This document shows, one piece after another, positions 1 to 11,464 of a DNA stretch of 64,000 nucleotides; within the stretch, counting starts at the first letter, position 1, and each line of letters starts with the position of its first letter. The stretch covers positions 10,815,565 through 10,879,564 of the forward strand of contig OX328107.1 of assembly GCA_946811185.2 (NCBI GenBank), read 5' to 3'. The position numbers were made by a program, and so were the translations under genes. The stretch is from Hippopus hippopus (taxonomy: Eukaryota; Mollusca; Bivalvia; Cardiida; Cardiidae). Below the pieces are notes generated by a model. The model was not told where the DNA came from. It made no database searches and saw only the letters and a list, made by a program, of their open reading frames with translations.

Positions 1-78
1 GGGTGGAGAAAACATTGTAGGAAAAGGAGAAAATGCTGGCTACCAGCATTTTCCCCTTTTCCCACAATGTTTTCAAAA
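1..78. repeat. short hairpin repeat, 'aaaatgctgg' family
   Basis: An inverted repeat: a purine-rich arm (gggaaaaggagaaaatgctgg type) is followed by its complement (ccagcattttccccttttccc type) and then by 'acaatgttttcaaaagc'. The same hairpin, more or less degraded, recurs at about 1380-1445, 10655-10715, 13128-13205, 13265-13330, 20280-20345, 29110-29215, 34010-34075, 37540-37600 and 60245-60300. It has no coding content and looks like a dispersed, probably non-autonomous, foldback repeat. Confidence 0.7.
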
Positions 79-360
79 GCTCTTTTCGCCAGGGTCGCTA
101 GAACTCAAAATTGTGTGGCGATGGGGTTAGTTTTGGAATTCTAAAATCTGCAGAGAATTTACCTGAATGGAAGTGGGCCTTTAAACCGAAATTGACAACG
201 ATTGCAATATTTAAACCACTATCAGTTGACTGTGAGGTTTGACCCATTTGAGTGGACATTCTAAGCTTTATCCTGCTTAGTAAATGAAATGAAATATTCA
301 AACTGATGGTAAAATCCCAAATTTTGCTATTTCAAAGGTATTTTTTGGGGGAAAATATAT

Positions 361-440
361 CTCCTTATCGGACAGTGTAGATGCAAGATCAGACTGCACG
401 TTCTGTGCAGTCTGATCTTGATCTACATTTGTCCGCTAAA
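361..440. repeat. short hairpin repeat, 'gcagtctgatcttgatctaca' family
   Basis: A near-palindrome of about 65 bp: 'gacagtgtagatgcaagatcag' type arm, then 'actgcacgttctgtgcagt', then the complementary arm ending near 'tgtccg'. Copies occur at about 1745-1815, 1975-2050, 4084-4150, 6455-6515, 12345-12415, 15345-15415, 15570-15650, 17330-17400, 20110-20180, 23822-23895 and 51870-51950. Usually followed by 'aaaggtcattgagtcgcgctta..cctaagggttaa', so the conserved unit is longer than the hairpin alone. Confidence 0.75.
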
Positions 441-627
441 GGTCAGTGAGTCGCGCCTACCTGACTAAGGCTTAAACATATTTCTTTAGAACTCCCAAGG
501 ATACATACTCAGCAGAAGTCATACAATAGCTGCAGAGCTGTTGGTGGCAACGATAAAATACTACCTGTTGTTAACCTTTTTAACCCAACGATAAAATTGT
601 AGGGTTGCCCTATTTTAAAGTATTTTA

Positions 628-1312
628 GCTATGCTACTTGAAAAGGGGGCTTAATGCATCTGCAAAAAGTATTGACAAGTTCGAGCGAATGTATCAGCCA
701 GACTGCATTAGCCACTGACAAACAGATGTGTTTTTCTGGTAGAAAAATGTTTTAGATCTCAGCTGTTGAAAAAATTAGAACAACTGATAGGGTAGAAAAG
801 ATACGTTGTTTTTTTGTAACCGGGGGCGAGTAATGGGCTGCATACAGTTAAATCCCTTGTTTTGGTCTATGGTTGACAGGAGTCAAACTACGGACCCCTA
901 TGCACCAAACTGCACGTTTTACCAAGGTTTCAGTGACGTCAGTTCCCAGTGACGTCAGTTTTCATTGAATTGGGGCACTCGGAAGGGGAATTCTACTTCG
1001 TCAGCGTACTCAATTTTTGAAACCAAAAAACAGGTCAATTTCGCTTAACACACGTTGGAATGGTGAAACTTTGCAGTATAATAAATTTGTTGTACGGTCA
1101 GGTGGCAGGGAACTTGGAAACTTGTTCACGGCTGTTGCATATCATGTCGCCCCCTCGCCTCGCCTTCGGCTCGGGGCGACATGATTCGCCACAGCCGTGA
1201 ACAAGTTTCCTAGTCCCCTGCCACCTGACCGTACAACCAATAATGTGATGACTTGCTTGGTATTGTACATCACAGAGATGCTTTAAGCCCACTTTTGCCA
1301 GAGCTCGGCTCA
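628..1312. repeat. 'gagccatgctctg' MITE interrupted by other sequence
   Basis: The 5' half (628-690: gctatgctacttgaaaaggg, then gcttaatgcatctgcaaaaagta) and the 3' half (about 1243-1312: ggtattgtacatcacagagatgctttaagccc, ending gagctcggctc) match the two ends of a ~260-bp MITE seen whole at 2081-2347 and 15680-15947. About 550 bp lies between the halves, including the 147-bp palindrome at 1090-1236 and a tandem 'agtgacgtcagtt' pair near 930-960. No gene is seen in 436-1440. Confidence 0.5.
1090..1236. repeat. 147-bp near-perfect palindrome with GC-rich centre
   Basis: The left arm begins ttgtacggtcaggtggcagg and the right arm ends with its reverse complement, cctgccacctgaccgtacaa. The arms stay paired through 'aaacttgttcacggctgt' and an inner 'catgtcgcccc'/'ggggcgacatg' pair to a short GC-rich loop around 1150-1180. 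The GC content is strikingly above that of the surroundings. No target duplication is obvious beyond the palindromic ends. It could be a foldback element or a recently formed inverted duplication. Confidence 0.8.
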
Positions 1313-1446
1313 TTTGCAGATGATGTACTAAATTCGGTTCAAATAATGGGATTTGGCTCTGAAAGGGTAGAAGACGTTGTTGAAAAAGGAGAAAATGCTG
1401 GTTACAGGCATCTCCTTCTTTTTCCACAATGTTTACAAAAACCCTC

Positions 1447-2497
1447 TTTTATTTTCAGGGCGTTAAATCTCGGGATTTTATAGTGGAGGGTCTAATAAAT
1501 TTACGACTCTGCGATGTTTTTCCTCTTTACATTAACAAAATTTTTGAATCATCAAAATGGAACGAATTTGCGAACGCCAATTTAAATGTGGTTCTAACAA
1601 CGAGATTTGTACTCTGAGAAGGCCAAAAACATTGTGCGAAAGGGAGAAAATACTGGTTTCCAGCTTCTTTTCCAGCGATGTTTTCAAAATCCCTTTAAAA
1701 GTGAGCTATAACGATTTCAAAGTTCTTTACATCGAAAAATCACTCCATATCGAACAGAGTAAATTCAATATCAGACTGCATCTTTTGTGCAGTCTGATCT
1801 AAATCTACACTGTCCGTAAAAAGGCATTGAGTCGTGTTTTAGCACTACGCGGGTTAAGAGCGAAATAACTGGCGTATATTTTTCTCTGTAAAACTATCCT
1901 AAATATTGCAATTTCCAGAATGTTTTGGCAAAACTATTTTACAAAATAACCAGACAGCATAGGAAAAAAAGAGCATGTACATTCTGTGCAGTCTGATCTT
2001 GGACAACATTGTCGGCATGATGCAGTCTGATTTTGATCTGCTCTGTCCACAAAACTAGACTAAAGTCGTCCTAGATAAGTGAGCCATGCTCTGTGAAAAG
2101 GGGGCTTAATGCATCTGCAAAAAGTATCCACCCATGTCTGCCTGCGCAGTCCGCGCAGGCAGACATGGGTCGAAACGTTTTGCTGTTTGTGAATTTTCTG
2201 CATGTCAAAGGACCATTCTTATTCCCGATATAGTCATTTGTCAGACTAAATAGATTTTATGGAGCCATAATTTATATGACAACCTGCTTGATTTAATACT
2301 AGTAAATCACGGAGATTCACTAAGCCCCCTTTTGCCAGATCAAGGCTCAAGTGTTAGTTGTTGATCTAATTTCGACCAGTCGATGCAGACGCCATGCAGG
2401 CGTCATGCCACATAGTCTAGTCAAATGGTAGCAACACCCAAAACAAATTTCGAAACAAATGCCTTTTTTGTTCTCAACATCCATAGGGACACCTTTT
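1447..2497. repeat. recent segmental duplication, copy A1 (pairs with 15058-16097)
   Basis: Base-for-base similarity to 15058-16097 with very few mismatches and almost no length change. It carries one fragment of the 'aaaatgctgg' hairpin family, two copies of the 'gcagtctgatc' hairpin family and one whole 'gagccatgctctg' MITE (2081-2347). The open frames in it (for example 1557-1802) are not supported as genes: the copies differ by indels that break the frame. Confidence 0.85.
2081..2347. mobile_element. MITE, 'gagccatgctctg' family, complete copy
   Basis: Begins gagccatgctctgtgaaaag, contains a strong hairpin (gtctgcctgcgcag/ctgcgcaggcagac type) and ends in the degenerate inverse 'cccccttttgccagatcaaggctc'. 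Other copies: 3762-4023, 8159-8399, 12522-12764, 15680-15947, 23506-23765, 26367-26607, 35022-35269, and a split copy at 36949-38130. No coding capacity. Terminal inverted repeats of about 20 bp plus a central hairpin make this a non-autonomous DNA element. Confidence 0.7.
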
Positions 2498-2817
2498 TCA
2501 CTTATGTAAAGTATAGGACAAGAGACTCTTACCATATCATCATAGAATATGAGCCAGTAGGGTGCTTGCCCTCTCCCCGTCCACGGGTGAACTTTTGGTT
2601 CTATTATTTTCTTAAGGATCACGGCCCTTAACCCATCGGTAGATATCGTGTAACATCGACGTTTTCTTTAAGGCTATTCGGCCAATCTCGTCAGCTTCCG
2701 TGCTTTAATATGAGAGTTAGAGGCCGTAGACCTTAAATCCCAATGTTTAAGTGGGTACATCTTCAAAATTTTCAAAATCTGTCACCTGGTGAATGAGGCT
2801 TATGCAAGTTATAGAGG

Positions 2818-3003
2818 CATCATCATCATCATCATGACTGCCAGCCATATTTGTGGCTGTTTACTTTTGTTATTGTCTCAGTAAAATCATCATCATCGTC
2901 ATCATCATCGTCATCATCATCATCATCATCATCATCGTGACTGCCAGCTATATTTGTAGCTGTTTACTTTTGTTATTTGCTCAGTAAAATCATCATCATC
3001 ATC

Positions 3004-3057
<54 letters not shown>

Positions 3058-3145
3058 CATCATCATCATGACTACAAGCCATATTTGTGGTTGATTACTT
3101 TTATTTTCTCAGTAAAATCATCATCATCATCAGCAGCAGCAGCAG
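2818..3145. repeat. (ATC)n / (AAC)n microsatellite cluster
   Basis: Runs of atc/cgt and aac triplets alternate with a ~65-bp spacer ('atgactgccagccatatttgtggctgtttactttt') that repeats three times, so this is a small higher-order array of spacer plus triplet tract. The paralogous array is at 23065-23225. Apparent poly-Asn and poly-Ser frames here come from the microsatellite. Confidence 0.9.
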
Positions 3146-3406
3146 TATCCATATTTGTGGCTGTGTTGGTTGGTTAAGAGAACTGTGGTTGTTGTTTTTC
3201 TGTTGTTAGCTATTGAGAATTACCTCTAGTAAACTGTTTGGCATCATGGAACAAGGAAATAATAGCGCCAGGCAATGATTATGAAACAAGGCTAAGTGTA
3301 TTAGAAATGAGATGCTTTGGGTTGATATATAAACTGTTCAAGTCTTAAAATCACTCTGCAAGCAGATAGCTGCTTTCCTCAGTAAATGTCGCATCGTCGA
3401 AACAAT

Positions 3407-3763
3407 TTGAGGTAGTAACCTCCTAATGGAAAACAACTATTTATACTATAATATTATCCTACAAAATTTGCTATGATTGAAAATGAGTATCATTGTACTA
3501 CTTTAACCGAGCCATTTTTTCCTATTTTTTTCCTTCGTAGAATTACCATTTATAAATCTAAAACCACTATATTCTCATTACAAAGGAGATAATAATTACC
3601 TGCTTTCTCAGGAAACTAACAAAAGTATCAACAAATAATTTCAAGGTAGACATCAAAGGAATTTCTGTGCAAAAATATTATAACAGTATAAATCCTTATT
3701 TATCAACTAACAAGAAATTTTATTCCATGTTGCACTAGAAGCCCTATGATGGTAATACCTAAA
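3407..3763 (-). mobile_element. TTAA-type MITE, minus-orientation copy
   Basis: Reverse complement of the elements at 11465-11824 and 11892-12217: ends in 'ggtaatacc', contains the inverse of 'agttgataaataaggatttatac' and of 'gaaaagggaggtaattattatctccctttg'. It is absent from the paralogous copy at about 23500, where 'gtcgaaacaattt' runs straight into the next MITE. The flanks ttga/ctaa resemble decayed TTAA. Confidence 0.6.
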
Positions 3764-4023
3764 GCTATGCTTTATGAAAAGGGGGGTTAGTGCAACTGCA
3801 AAAGGTATCGATTATGTCAGCCTGCGCAGTTCGCGCAGGCTGACATGAATCGAAACTTTCTGCTATTAATAAATTGACTGCATGTCAAAGGACTGAATAA
3901 CTTCATGACTCTATCGGTTGTGAAACAAAAAGGATTTTATGGATCCAAAATTATGCGAAGACTTGCTTCCTATAATGCATCACGGAAATGCATCAAGCCT
4001 CCTTTTTCTCAGAGCATAGTTTA
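3762..4023. mobile_element. MITE, 'gagccatgctctg' family
   Basis: Begins aagctatgctttatgaaaag and ends 'ctttttctcagagcatagttt', with a central 'gtcagcctgcgcag/ctgcgcaggctgac' type hairpin. The orthologous copy in the duplicated block is 23506-23765, so this insertion predates the duplication. Confidence 0.65.
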
Positions 4024-4225
4024 TTTATCTGTTAAACGGTGCTGGAGAAAGAACTGGAATCCTGTCAACATAATACAATGAGCATTATCGGACAGTGTAG
4101 ATCCAAGATCAGACTGCACGTTCTGTGCAGTCTGATCGTGATCTATACTGTTCGCGTAGTCAGTGAGTCGCGCTTAGCCGCCTAAGGGTTAAGAATATTC
4201 TTAGTGTCATACTGAAAAAAAATCC

Positions 4226-4306
4226 TAAATTTGAAAGTAACACAAGTTCTGATTGGCTCAACTATTTGGTTTAGCCAATCAGAAGTTGAGTTACATTCAA
4301 ATTTAG
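4226..4306. repeat. 81-bp foldback repeat
   Basis: 'aaatttgaaagtaac' and 'caagttctgattggct' are followed by 'agccaatcagaa..tt' and 'gttacattcaaattt', giving a near-perfect palindrome. A second, unlinked copy lies at 6741-6822 with the same arms. The copy-B equivalent (about 23965-23992) keeps only the left half before a 1.2-kb deletion relative to A. Confidence 0.7.
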
Positions 4307-4454
4307 AAAATCTTGAAGAATAAGACTAAGAACGTTCTTAAGAATAGTTGGTGAATACCGATCCAGCTGATGTTTTAAAAGATCAGAAACCACTTTTGTG
4401 CAAGACTCACAGATCCATCGACTAAGGCTTTCCTCCCCTGAAGCTTCTGGTCAA

Positions 4455-4792
4455 CATGGCATATTTTTTTTTTCGTTGTTAGATTATTGAGAATTTATAG
4501 TGATTCAGTAATTCTAAACACTTTTAACCGCCCAGAATTTCTTTAAATGTCCATCTATAAAGTTTCTGTTCATACCTCTATTACTTTTTTGTAAGGGGAG
4601 GTAATAATAATCTCCCTTTGAATTGAGGATATAGCGATTTTAGAATTGAAAATGATAATTCTATGAAGGCAAAACCTCCAAAAGTGGCCCGGTTAAGATG
4701 CTACAATAGTGATGATTTTTAACGATATCATATTTTCCAGAGTAAAATTACGATGGAAATAGATGTTCCGCTTCAGGGTAGGAATACCTTAA
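4455..4792 (+). mobile_element. TTAA-type MITE, divergent copy
   Basis: Matches the plus-strand MITEs at 11465-11824 and 11892-12217 through 'cgcccagaatttctttaaatgtcc', 'ggggaggtaataataatctcccttt', 'gtggcccggttaagatgctac' and the terminal 'ggaataccttaa'. It is clearly older than those two. Its left end is unclear. Confidence 0.5.
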
Positions 4793-6740
4793 GACTCCTG
4801 TTTAGGGACAGACAGATATCTTCCAAAACGTGACTAAAGAGTGAAAAAGGTACAATACGGTTTTTACATTGCAAACATTTTACATTACACAGCTACCTCC
4901 GAGCAGAGAAGGATACTTTCCGACACAGACTACACAAGTAAAGCACCAAGGCAGACACTGCTTCCGGGTTGTGCTAGTCAAAAGTAGTTCCCATGTGAAA
5001 TTTTGCAGAAGCACTTTTGTTGCACTGTTTCATGGAGGTAAGAGGGCTTAGTGGTATATAATTTAGATTTGCTTCAAATTTAGGCAGTGAGGGACCACTT
5101 AGATGTGTTTATATTGTAAATTGAGTGGACTATTTTGTGTCACTGGAGGAACAAAAATTGGGGTCATGGGGGTGAACAGGTGCTTTTGAGAGGGAAAATT
5201 CTAGGGTGCCCGTGTTTGTTGGAATTTATCGAAAAACACAACTTGTTGACAGTTTGTTTTGAATGCATTTTTTAAAGGACTAAGGACGTACCTTAGAGGG
5301 CAAGAGACGGAAAGGCAAAAGGTTTGCCATTTAGCGATCTGTGAAGCTTCAAAGATGGTCAATTTCACTCTAGTTGCAATATGACAAAAAACCAGTGGTG
5401 TGACACCTTAAACAGTTTGTTTCGAATTGGCCATGTTAAAATAAGAAATAGTTGAGAAAGGTAGGTTTCAATGCAATCTTGATAAGAAGAATAGTTACTA
5501 CACCCATGAATTGTGTTACATTATGGAAAAGAAGCATTGGGTTGTCTTTGAAACAGGAAGTCATGACCTTTCATTCTTCCTTTTATAGTTTTGACCCCAA
5601 ATGCGAAACTCAGACGTCATGGAGGCAGTGGCAGTTTCTAGCCGCAGAAATAAGGGTGGGATAAACTTTGATAAAGCCATGGGAGATTGAGAAAAAACGG
5701 CGGGGTAACATGCCATTTTTTGTTTTATCCCAAGATTATATGTTGTTTTGATTGTTAATTCAGTTTGGATTATTCGGCCTAGCCTCCTGGGTTAGCATTT
5801 TGTCATATTTTGGAATAGGTATATAGTCTGAAATGGCATATTTTGTCTTTTTTTTTCCGACCACGTTACTCGCGTGCATAGATCAGTAATTTCAAAAGTT
5901 GAACATGATTTATCGATAAAATCCAACGAATGAGGATTATGCTGTTGCATTTAATTGCTCTTTATCAGTTCAGGCTGATTCTATAGACACTTGTTTGAAG
6001 TTCTAAGCTCTGTTTGGTGTGTTGTCGGCAGACACAAGCTTAGCCGAAGACATGTTCTTCCACCAAACGGCTTCCATCAGCAGAGGAAAATCTTTACCTA
6101 CGAAAGAGCAAGACACTGCACAAACACATGTATACTGATACTTACCAAGGTTCAAAATGACGTCTTTTGACGACTCTCAGGGCCTGGACAACGTTTTAGC
6201 GTACTTAAAACACAAGATACTTCAAACAATTCGTTTTAAAAAAGAAACCACTTTCAAGTTTCAAGTTTACGGGACAGTTTATCAAGCATAAGTTAACCTT
6301 TCACATGAATTATAATCACTTTGCGCCAAATTTACCCATTCATTGTGTCGAACAAACCAAGCAGACATTTTCAGTTAAGGAATAAGACACAAACAAGTGT
6401 ATTTTCAAGCTTTTTTTTTCAGAATGTCCACATTGTCCAAACAAAGCAGACAGTGTACATCAGTGATCAGTCTATACGTTCTGTGCAGTCTGATCTTGAT
6501 GTACACAGGCCGCATTGACAGCTTAAGTTTTGAAAAGCGCTTTCGGGGTAATAAAAAGGCCCTTTCAGAGATGATATTACCCACATAGTTATTCATATTG
6601 GAATATGTCCCTGAATAGCAGTCTTGATTAATGGATCTGTAAGTCTTGCACATAAGTGGTTTCTGATCCATAAAACTGACAGCTGAATTCGTATTCACCA
6701 ACCATTCTTAGGTATGTTCTTGGTCTTATTCATTAAGATT
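4793..6740. other. no gene recognised; duplicated non-coding sequence
   Basis: 5480-6122 is shared with 24000-25530 of copy B. 6124-7315 has no counterpart in B and includes a 'gcagtctgatctt' hairpin at about 6455-6515. The short frames near 4869, 5452 and 6321-6701 are not conserved as coding sequence between copies. The site corresponding to the TRIM insertion in B is empty here at about 5979-6000 (ctatagacacttgtttgaag). Confidence 0.6.
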
Positions 6741-6822
6741 TCTAAATTTGAAGGTAACTCAAGTTCTGATTGGCTAAACCAAATGGTTTAGCCAATCAGA
6801 ACTTGTGTTACTTTCAAATTTT

Positions 6823-8158
6823 GGATTTTTAGATAAAAATAAAGATACTTCCTTATAGCTAGAGAGAGAAACAAAAAAATTAAAAAAAAAACGCTTTTAA
6901 ACTTGAAAGTGTTAAGAATAAATTGTCACCTACTTTTTGGTATTGAAAACAGATGAATAAATAGAAATTTGTGCTTGATAAAAAATGTTTATTTCAAGAG
7001 TCCCTGCCTATTTGCTGGCAAATTTACACCGTCTGTCTTTTCCAAAGATATTTCTAGTTCGAAATGCTCTCTCAGTTTCGCCTTATTTTCTTTTGAGTGT
7101 CTGCAATTACGGCTGGCTACATAGGGATAAGTTAGAAGCTGGTAGCTTTGTACTATTAGCTTCTTGCTTTGCCCCAAAAGACCTGCAGGGCCACCAAATG
7201 AAAAAGGTGTTAATTCTATCGTCAATCATGTTGCGTTGCAAGGTCCTCTTGAAAAGCTAGCCGTAATATCTAAAAAACAGAATAATTCCTCGTATCGCTC
7301 GAGATCAACTGAAACCCCAAAATCGTCAAAAGTGGTTTGTTTTACTAAACTGCAATTAACTAATGCGCTTGCCATTCCGATTTGAAATACTTTGCAATGT
7401 GTCATTGATACAAGTTCCTACAAGAACCAGACAGAAATAAATTCAGTTCAGTAACTTTCTAGCAAAGATTTTAGATATGCTTCAACCTATTGACCTAAAA
7501 TTAACTTTTATGCCTGTAAGATAATCATTCAATGATGGTGGTGGCTAGAATGAACATCTTTGGGTATGAATTTCCCTTGGAACTAGATTTTCCGTACATA
7601 AACTGTCCAATTTTCCTGGTACAAGTTATTCAAGGCACTATTGTTCTGAGTACCAATTGTACTAGGTACGAATAGTGCAGAGTACTAATTTGCCTTATAC
7701 GAATTCTACGGACCCAGTGCGAATTGTTCTCTACCAATTGCTAATAGTGCCACTCTCTGTTACTCTTTTGAAAAGACGATTAGATATACTTTTTAGAGAA
7801 ATGAACTGCAATACTGCTGCTTTATCAGGAAAAGAGCTGCATCGGGTCAAATAGAGAAATTCTGACACTATGTTCAATGTACAAAAAAGTTAATAGTTTG
7901 ACACAATTTGTAGATTGGTAACTCGAGTGTGACACCATTAAGTTGATAACTCGCACGGGATAGGTTTGAAAACGAAACTAGACTACTGTCATCCTGGTAG
8001 TGGTAATCAATCAATAATACGAACCTTTACGTGATAACTTTAACCATAAATGTTATTTCATAGATCTATATGTTTGAAATAATATTTGATTCTGTTGACA
8101 GGCCTTTATCGCTACGATACATCCGCAATGAATTCAACCGCTTGCCACTGTATGTATT
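6823..8158. other. no gene recognised
   Basis: AT-rich sequence, the right part (from about 7316) collinear with 25515-26366. The short overlapping frames on both strands at 6985-7385 look like chance frames: the B copy lacks most of that interval. Confidence 0.55.
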
Positions 8159-8399
8159 TGAGCCGTTCTCTGCGAAATGAATCAACCCAGGTCAGCCTGT
8201 GTAAGTCCGCAGGCTGATATGGGTCGAAATGTTTGCTTTTGGTAAATCTAATGCATATTATTGTACCATTAGAACGACCTGATGATTCAGTAAGTTGTTA
8301 GACAAAATAGATTTTATAGATCCATAATTATGTGATGACTGGCTTAGTATGATGCACTACGGAGATGCATTTAACTTACTTTGGGTAGAGCATGACTCA
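8159..8399. mobile_element. MITE, 'gagccatgctctg' family, degenerate
   Basis: Starts gagccgttctctgcgaaatg, has a shortened hairpin (cccaggtcagcctg / caggctgatatggg) and ends 'ttgggtagagcatgactc'. The orthologous copy is at 26367-26607. Confidence 0.6.
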
Positions 8400-9224
8400 T
8401 TTGTATATAGATCTAAACATGTATTCTTCTTGATCACTTTCATTCTAAACTTAAGATTGATCACCTCAACATAGAGGGACATGATGTAATATTTATAAGT
8501 CTAAGTACTGACTCACCAAATCAGATTTGTGTTGCAGTTTACAAACATTTAGACAGAACATAAACAAGTCCTACGTATCGAGCGGCGGGCCTTCGGTGTC
8601 CTGTAGGTTCAGTATATACACTTCCAAGCAGTCTTGTCCTGTTCTGCTGATCTATACTGGTTACTTTTCTTTTAGGATTTACTTTGGACATAAAAATTTA
8701 GATGGATCCTCGGGTACGATTGTTTTCGTTATTTCTTTTAACTTTAACATGTTATTGAAGCTTTACGCTATTTATATACCCGATGCTAAAAATAGATAGA
8801 CACGAAAAATGATAAAAAAATGAGACGTCCTCCGATCACAAACGCTTTAAATTTTCTTTTTAGCATCAATAATGACTTTGAACATATGATGTGCTCACAT
8901 ATGGCAAAAAAAAAAAATGAAGTCGGGGATAAAATCAGTTGTCTAATCAAGAATGAAATACTCGAGTGATTTTATAGAATAAAATATTAAGCAACATAAT
9001 CGAAGGAGGGGTTGTAGAAGCAAACATGTCAAACTTAACATTAACCTCTTATTATCAAATCAAAGTCGACTCCTTTTTAAATTCGTAGTATTATATTGTA
9101 GTATGAATCTCCGGTAGTAATTGTCATAGATTGTAGACGGGCCGACGCAAAAAATTCCTTTGCTAGGAAAGGTGTGAAAACAATTAATTTAGAGGTGAGA
9201 AAATGATGTGTTCGAATTAACAAT

Positions 9225-9415
9225 CAATTAAAAGAGGCAAATTTACGACAGGGACCACCACATGTGTTCGAATTTTCAGATTATCGAGACTCGAAATTGC
9301 CGATCTATTTTTTGTGCTATATAGTGGAGTTTTTGCCGGGACTATGGAAATTCCTCGAAAAATACGTGGTCCTTGAATGTTCGAGATTGGAAATATCGAG
9401 ATTTTACTGTATACT
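9225..9415 (-). mobile_element. pogo/Tc1-like terminal fragment
   Basis: Read on the minus strand this begins 'acagtaaaatctcgatattt' and continues with alternating 'ctcgaa' and 'atcgag' words, the pattern of pogo/Tigger and related terminal regions in invertebrates. It sits inside the interval 8776-9412 that copy B lacks (B joins 'gctattcatata' directly to 'tactctgacctg'), so it arrived after the duplication or was lost from B. No transposase is left. The 84-residue minus frame across it is a by-product. Confidence 0.4.
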
Positions 9416-11043
9416 CTGACCTGTTTTTTATTCGTTGTGTAAATTGTGATGACTGGTAGTTGTTTCACCATACATTTGTAGTTCTAACGTAGCTTTGGGG
9501 ATTAAATACACAAGTCTTGGTGATATGAGACTCCTTTTTTTGTGTGTTTTCATGCGCGAAACCCTCACACTTCAATTATGTATTACATTTCATATCAATC
9601 ATTGTTTGGGCCCTGTGCCACGCAAATTGCGTATCTTGCAGGGCCTTGTCAGCTTCTCAAAAGATGGCGGTAAAACGGCCAAGGCGCTTTTTATAATCAA
9701 TCGACCCCTTTCTTCCAGTTTTGTTTATCATTTAAGACAGTTAGTTACCTCCCATTAAAATGTCTCTCTTTTGTGCAGGATACTCAGTTTTCGTTTCATC
9801 CTAGAACTCTGGTGATTTTGCGTAGCCTTTGTTTGAAAATTAAACAATTTACTTGCATTTAAAAAATGGAATGTTTTATTCTGGAGCTTCATAACTTTGT
9901 ACATGTATACTGATCCGCAGATCTGAGTATGTTTCGTAATTTACTTAGGGAGGAACACATATTTGTCAAGTGGTATGTAATATTCTGAAGCTCCCTTTCT
10001 GTGTACCTATATATCAAAATATAGCTCGTAATTCACCAAGCACGCACAAGTCAACCAAATTCTAAACATTTTCTTCCGTAATGACGCTATGTACTAACTG
10101 CACATACCATGGTTAAGAGCGCTCTCTGTGTGATGTAGTGTGTATAGTAAAAATCGAACTAGGCTCTCAGAGGATAGGTTTGAAAACGAAAGTAGTTTTC
10201 ATCTTCCTGCTTTTAATTTTATTGATATCGATAAAAACCTTTGATTTTGATTATATAGAGAACTGAAAACCAATTCAGATACAATAAATAGTATGCTAAA
10301 CAAATACACCAGTAAGTTTACCAGAAAAATGTGAGTATTAAAGGTATTGAAAGTTGTCAAACTGTTGCTAGTAGACCATAGAGACTTGATACTTATGTAA
10401 CAAATATGAGGATAAAGGAATGAGAAATAGAGTAGATTACCTTTTGTCGGTTATCTGGTTCACTTTTTGTTTTTTAAAGGAACATCCCTAGGTGTTTTTT
10501 GAGCAGTCCTGATTAATAAGCGGGCCCATAATAGGGGCCCATGGCGTAGGATTAATCCTTCACCAGTCGACCGTTTTTGGATTTATCAAAATTCAAAGCA
10601 TTTTAGGACGACAAATTCTGTATGGGGCAAATGATGGAATGTGTCCAGGAAAAGCTGGAAAACGTTATGGGAAAAAGGAGAAAATGGTGGTCTTCTCCCA
10701 CGATGTTTTCAGAAGCTTTCTTCCTCAAGGCTGCTTAAATATGGGTCTATTTGGTGAATTTTTAACAATATACAATTTGTTTGTGTGCATTTTGTTGTTA
10801 TAGAGTCAGTTAACAGTTTAAGACTTTTTTAAGTAAATCATATTTTTGCGTGAACTTGCAATAAATTTGTAATTCAAAATATTTTGAAACAGCAAATTGC
10901 TATTGACCTAGATTTATATATCTTAACGCAAATATAATACTTGTCAATTGTCTGTGTAATAAACAGGTGTCCATTGCAATATACGTGTAGTTATACGGCT
11001 TTTGACACTGAAATCCTCAGGGAATGAATGAAACGCTATGGAA
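9416..11043. other. no gene recognised; collinear with copy B 27000-28570
   Basis: Holds an 'aaaatgctgg' hairpin remnant near 10655-10715. The frame at 9495-9758 exists also in B (27081-27281) but is truncated there by a frame change, and mismatches show no third-position bias, so I do not call it a gene. Confidence 0.55.
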
Positions 11044-11283
11044 AAACAACACCCTGTTGTTCGATGTTTCGGCTATGCCCTTTTCCTCTAGAACCTTTTT
11101 CTAAAGTTTGAATTGTTGCAGCCATATTGGTTTAATATGGAAACATTATAGAAAACGTATTGTTTTAATTTAGAAAACAATGTGACTGCAGTAATTCAAG
11201 CTGAAAGATGTTGTAGAGGAAAAAGTGCTTCGAATGCGTGAAAAAGGCTATAACCGAAATATCGAACAATAGAGTGTTGTTTT
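11044..11283. mobile_element. 240-bp MITE with long terminal inverted repeats
   Basis: The left end 'aacaacaccctgttgttcga', then 'tgtttcggctatgcc', is mirrored on the right by 'ggctataaccgaaatatcga' and 'acaatagagtgttgtt'; the TIR is about 45-65 bp with a few mismatches. Copy B lacks the whole interval (about 28575-28590), so there is an empty allele to compare with. No coding content. Confidence 0.65.
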
Positions 11284-11464
11284 TAGAGTAAGCGGCTTTT
11301 GTGTCACTTGTATAAAAAAAAAAACACACATTAGACATACTTCATAAGACCAGGGATCGTGATCCCTGAGTAGACATTAGACGTTTATTTTCAGTGTAGT
11401 TTTGTATACTCATACTCTTCATTTAAGCTTTAAACACTCACAGTACATATTGGTAGTGTAATCT

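Noticed and set aside
2818..3145. CRISPR-like array of spacer plus repeat
   Set aside because: Eukaryotic triplet microsatellites with a repeated spacer; no direct-repeat/unique-spacer pattern and no cas genes.
2977..3177. Poly-Asn frame, and poly-Ser frame at 22992-23225
   Set aside because: Triplet microsatellites without coding context.
8527..8799. Open frame with a counterpart in the duplicated block (26746-27045)
   Set aside because: Differences between the copies are mostly amino-acid changing, the downstream ends differ after an insertion, the initiator is not ATG, and no splice context or domain is visible. Shared because the DNA is duplicated, not because it is coding.
9495..9758. 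Open frame shared with 27081-27281
   Set aside because: The B copy is cut short by a frame change, and mismatches do not favour third positions.
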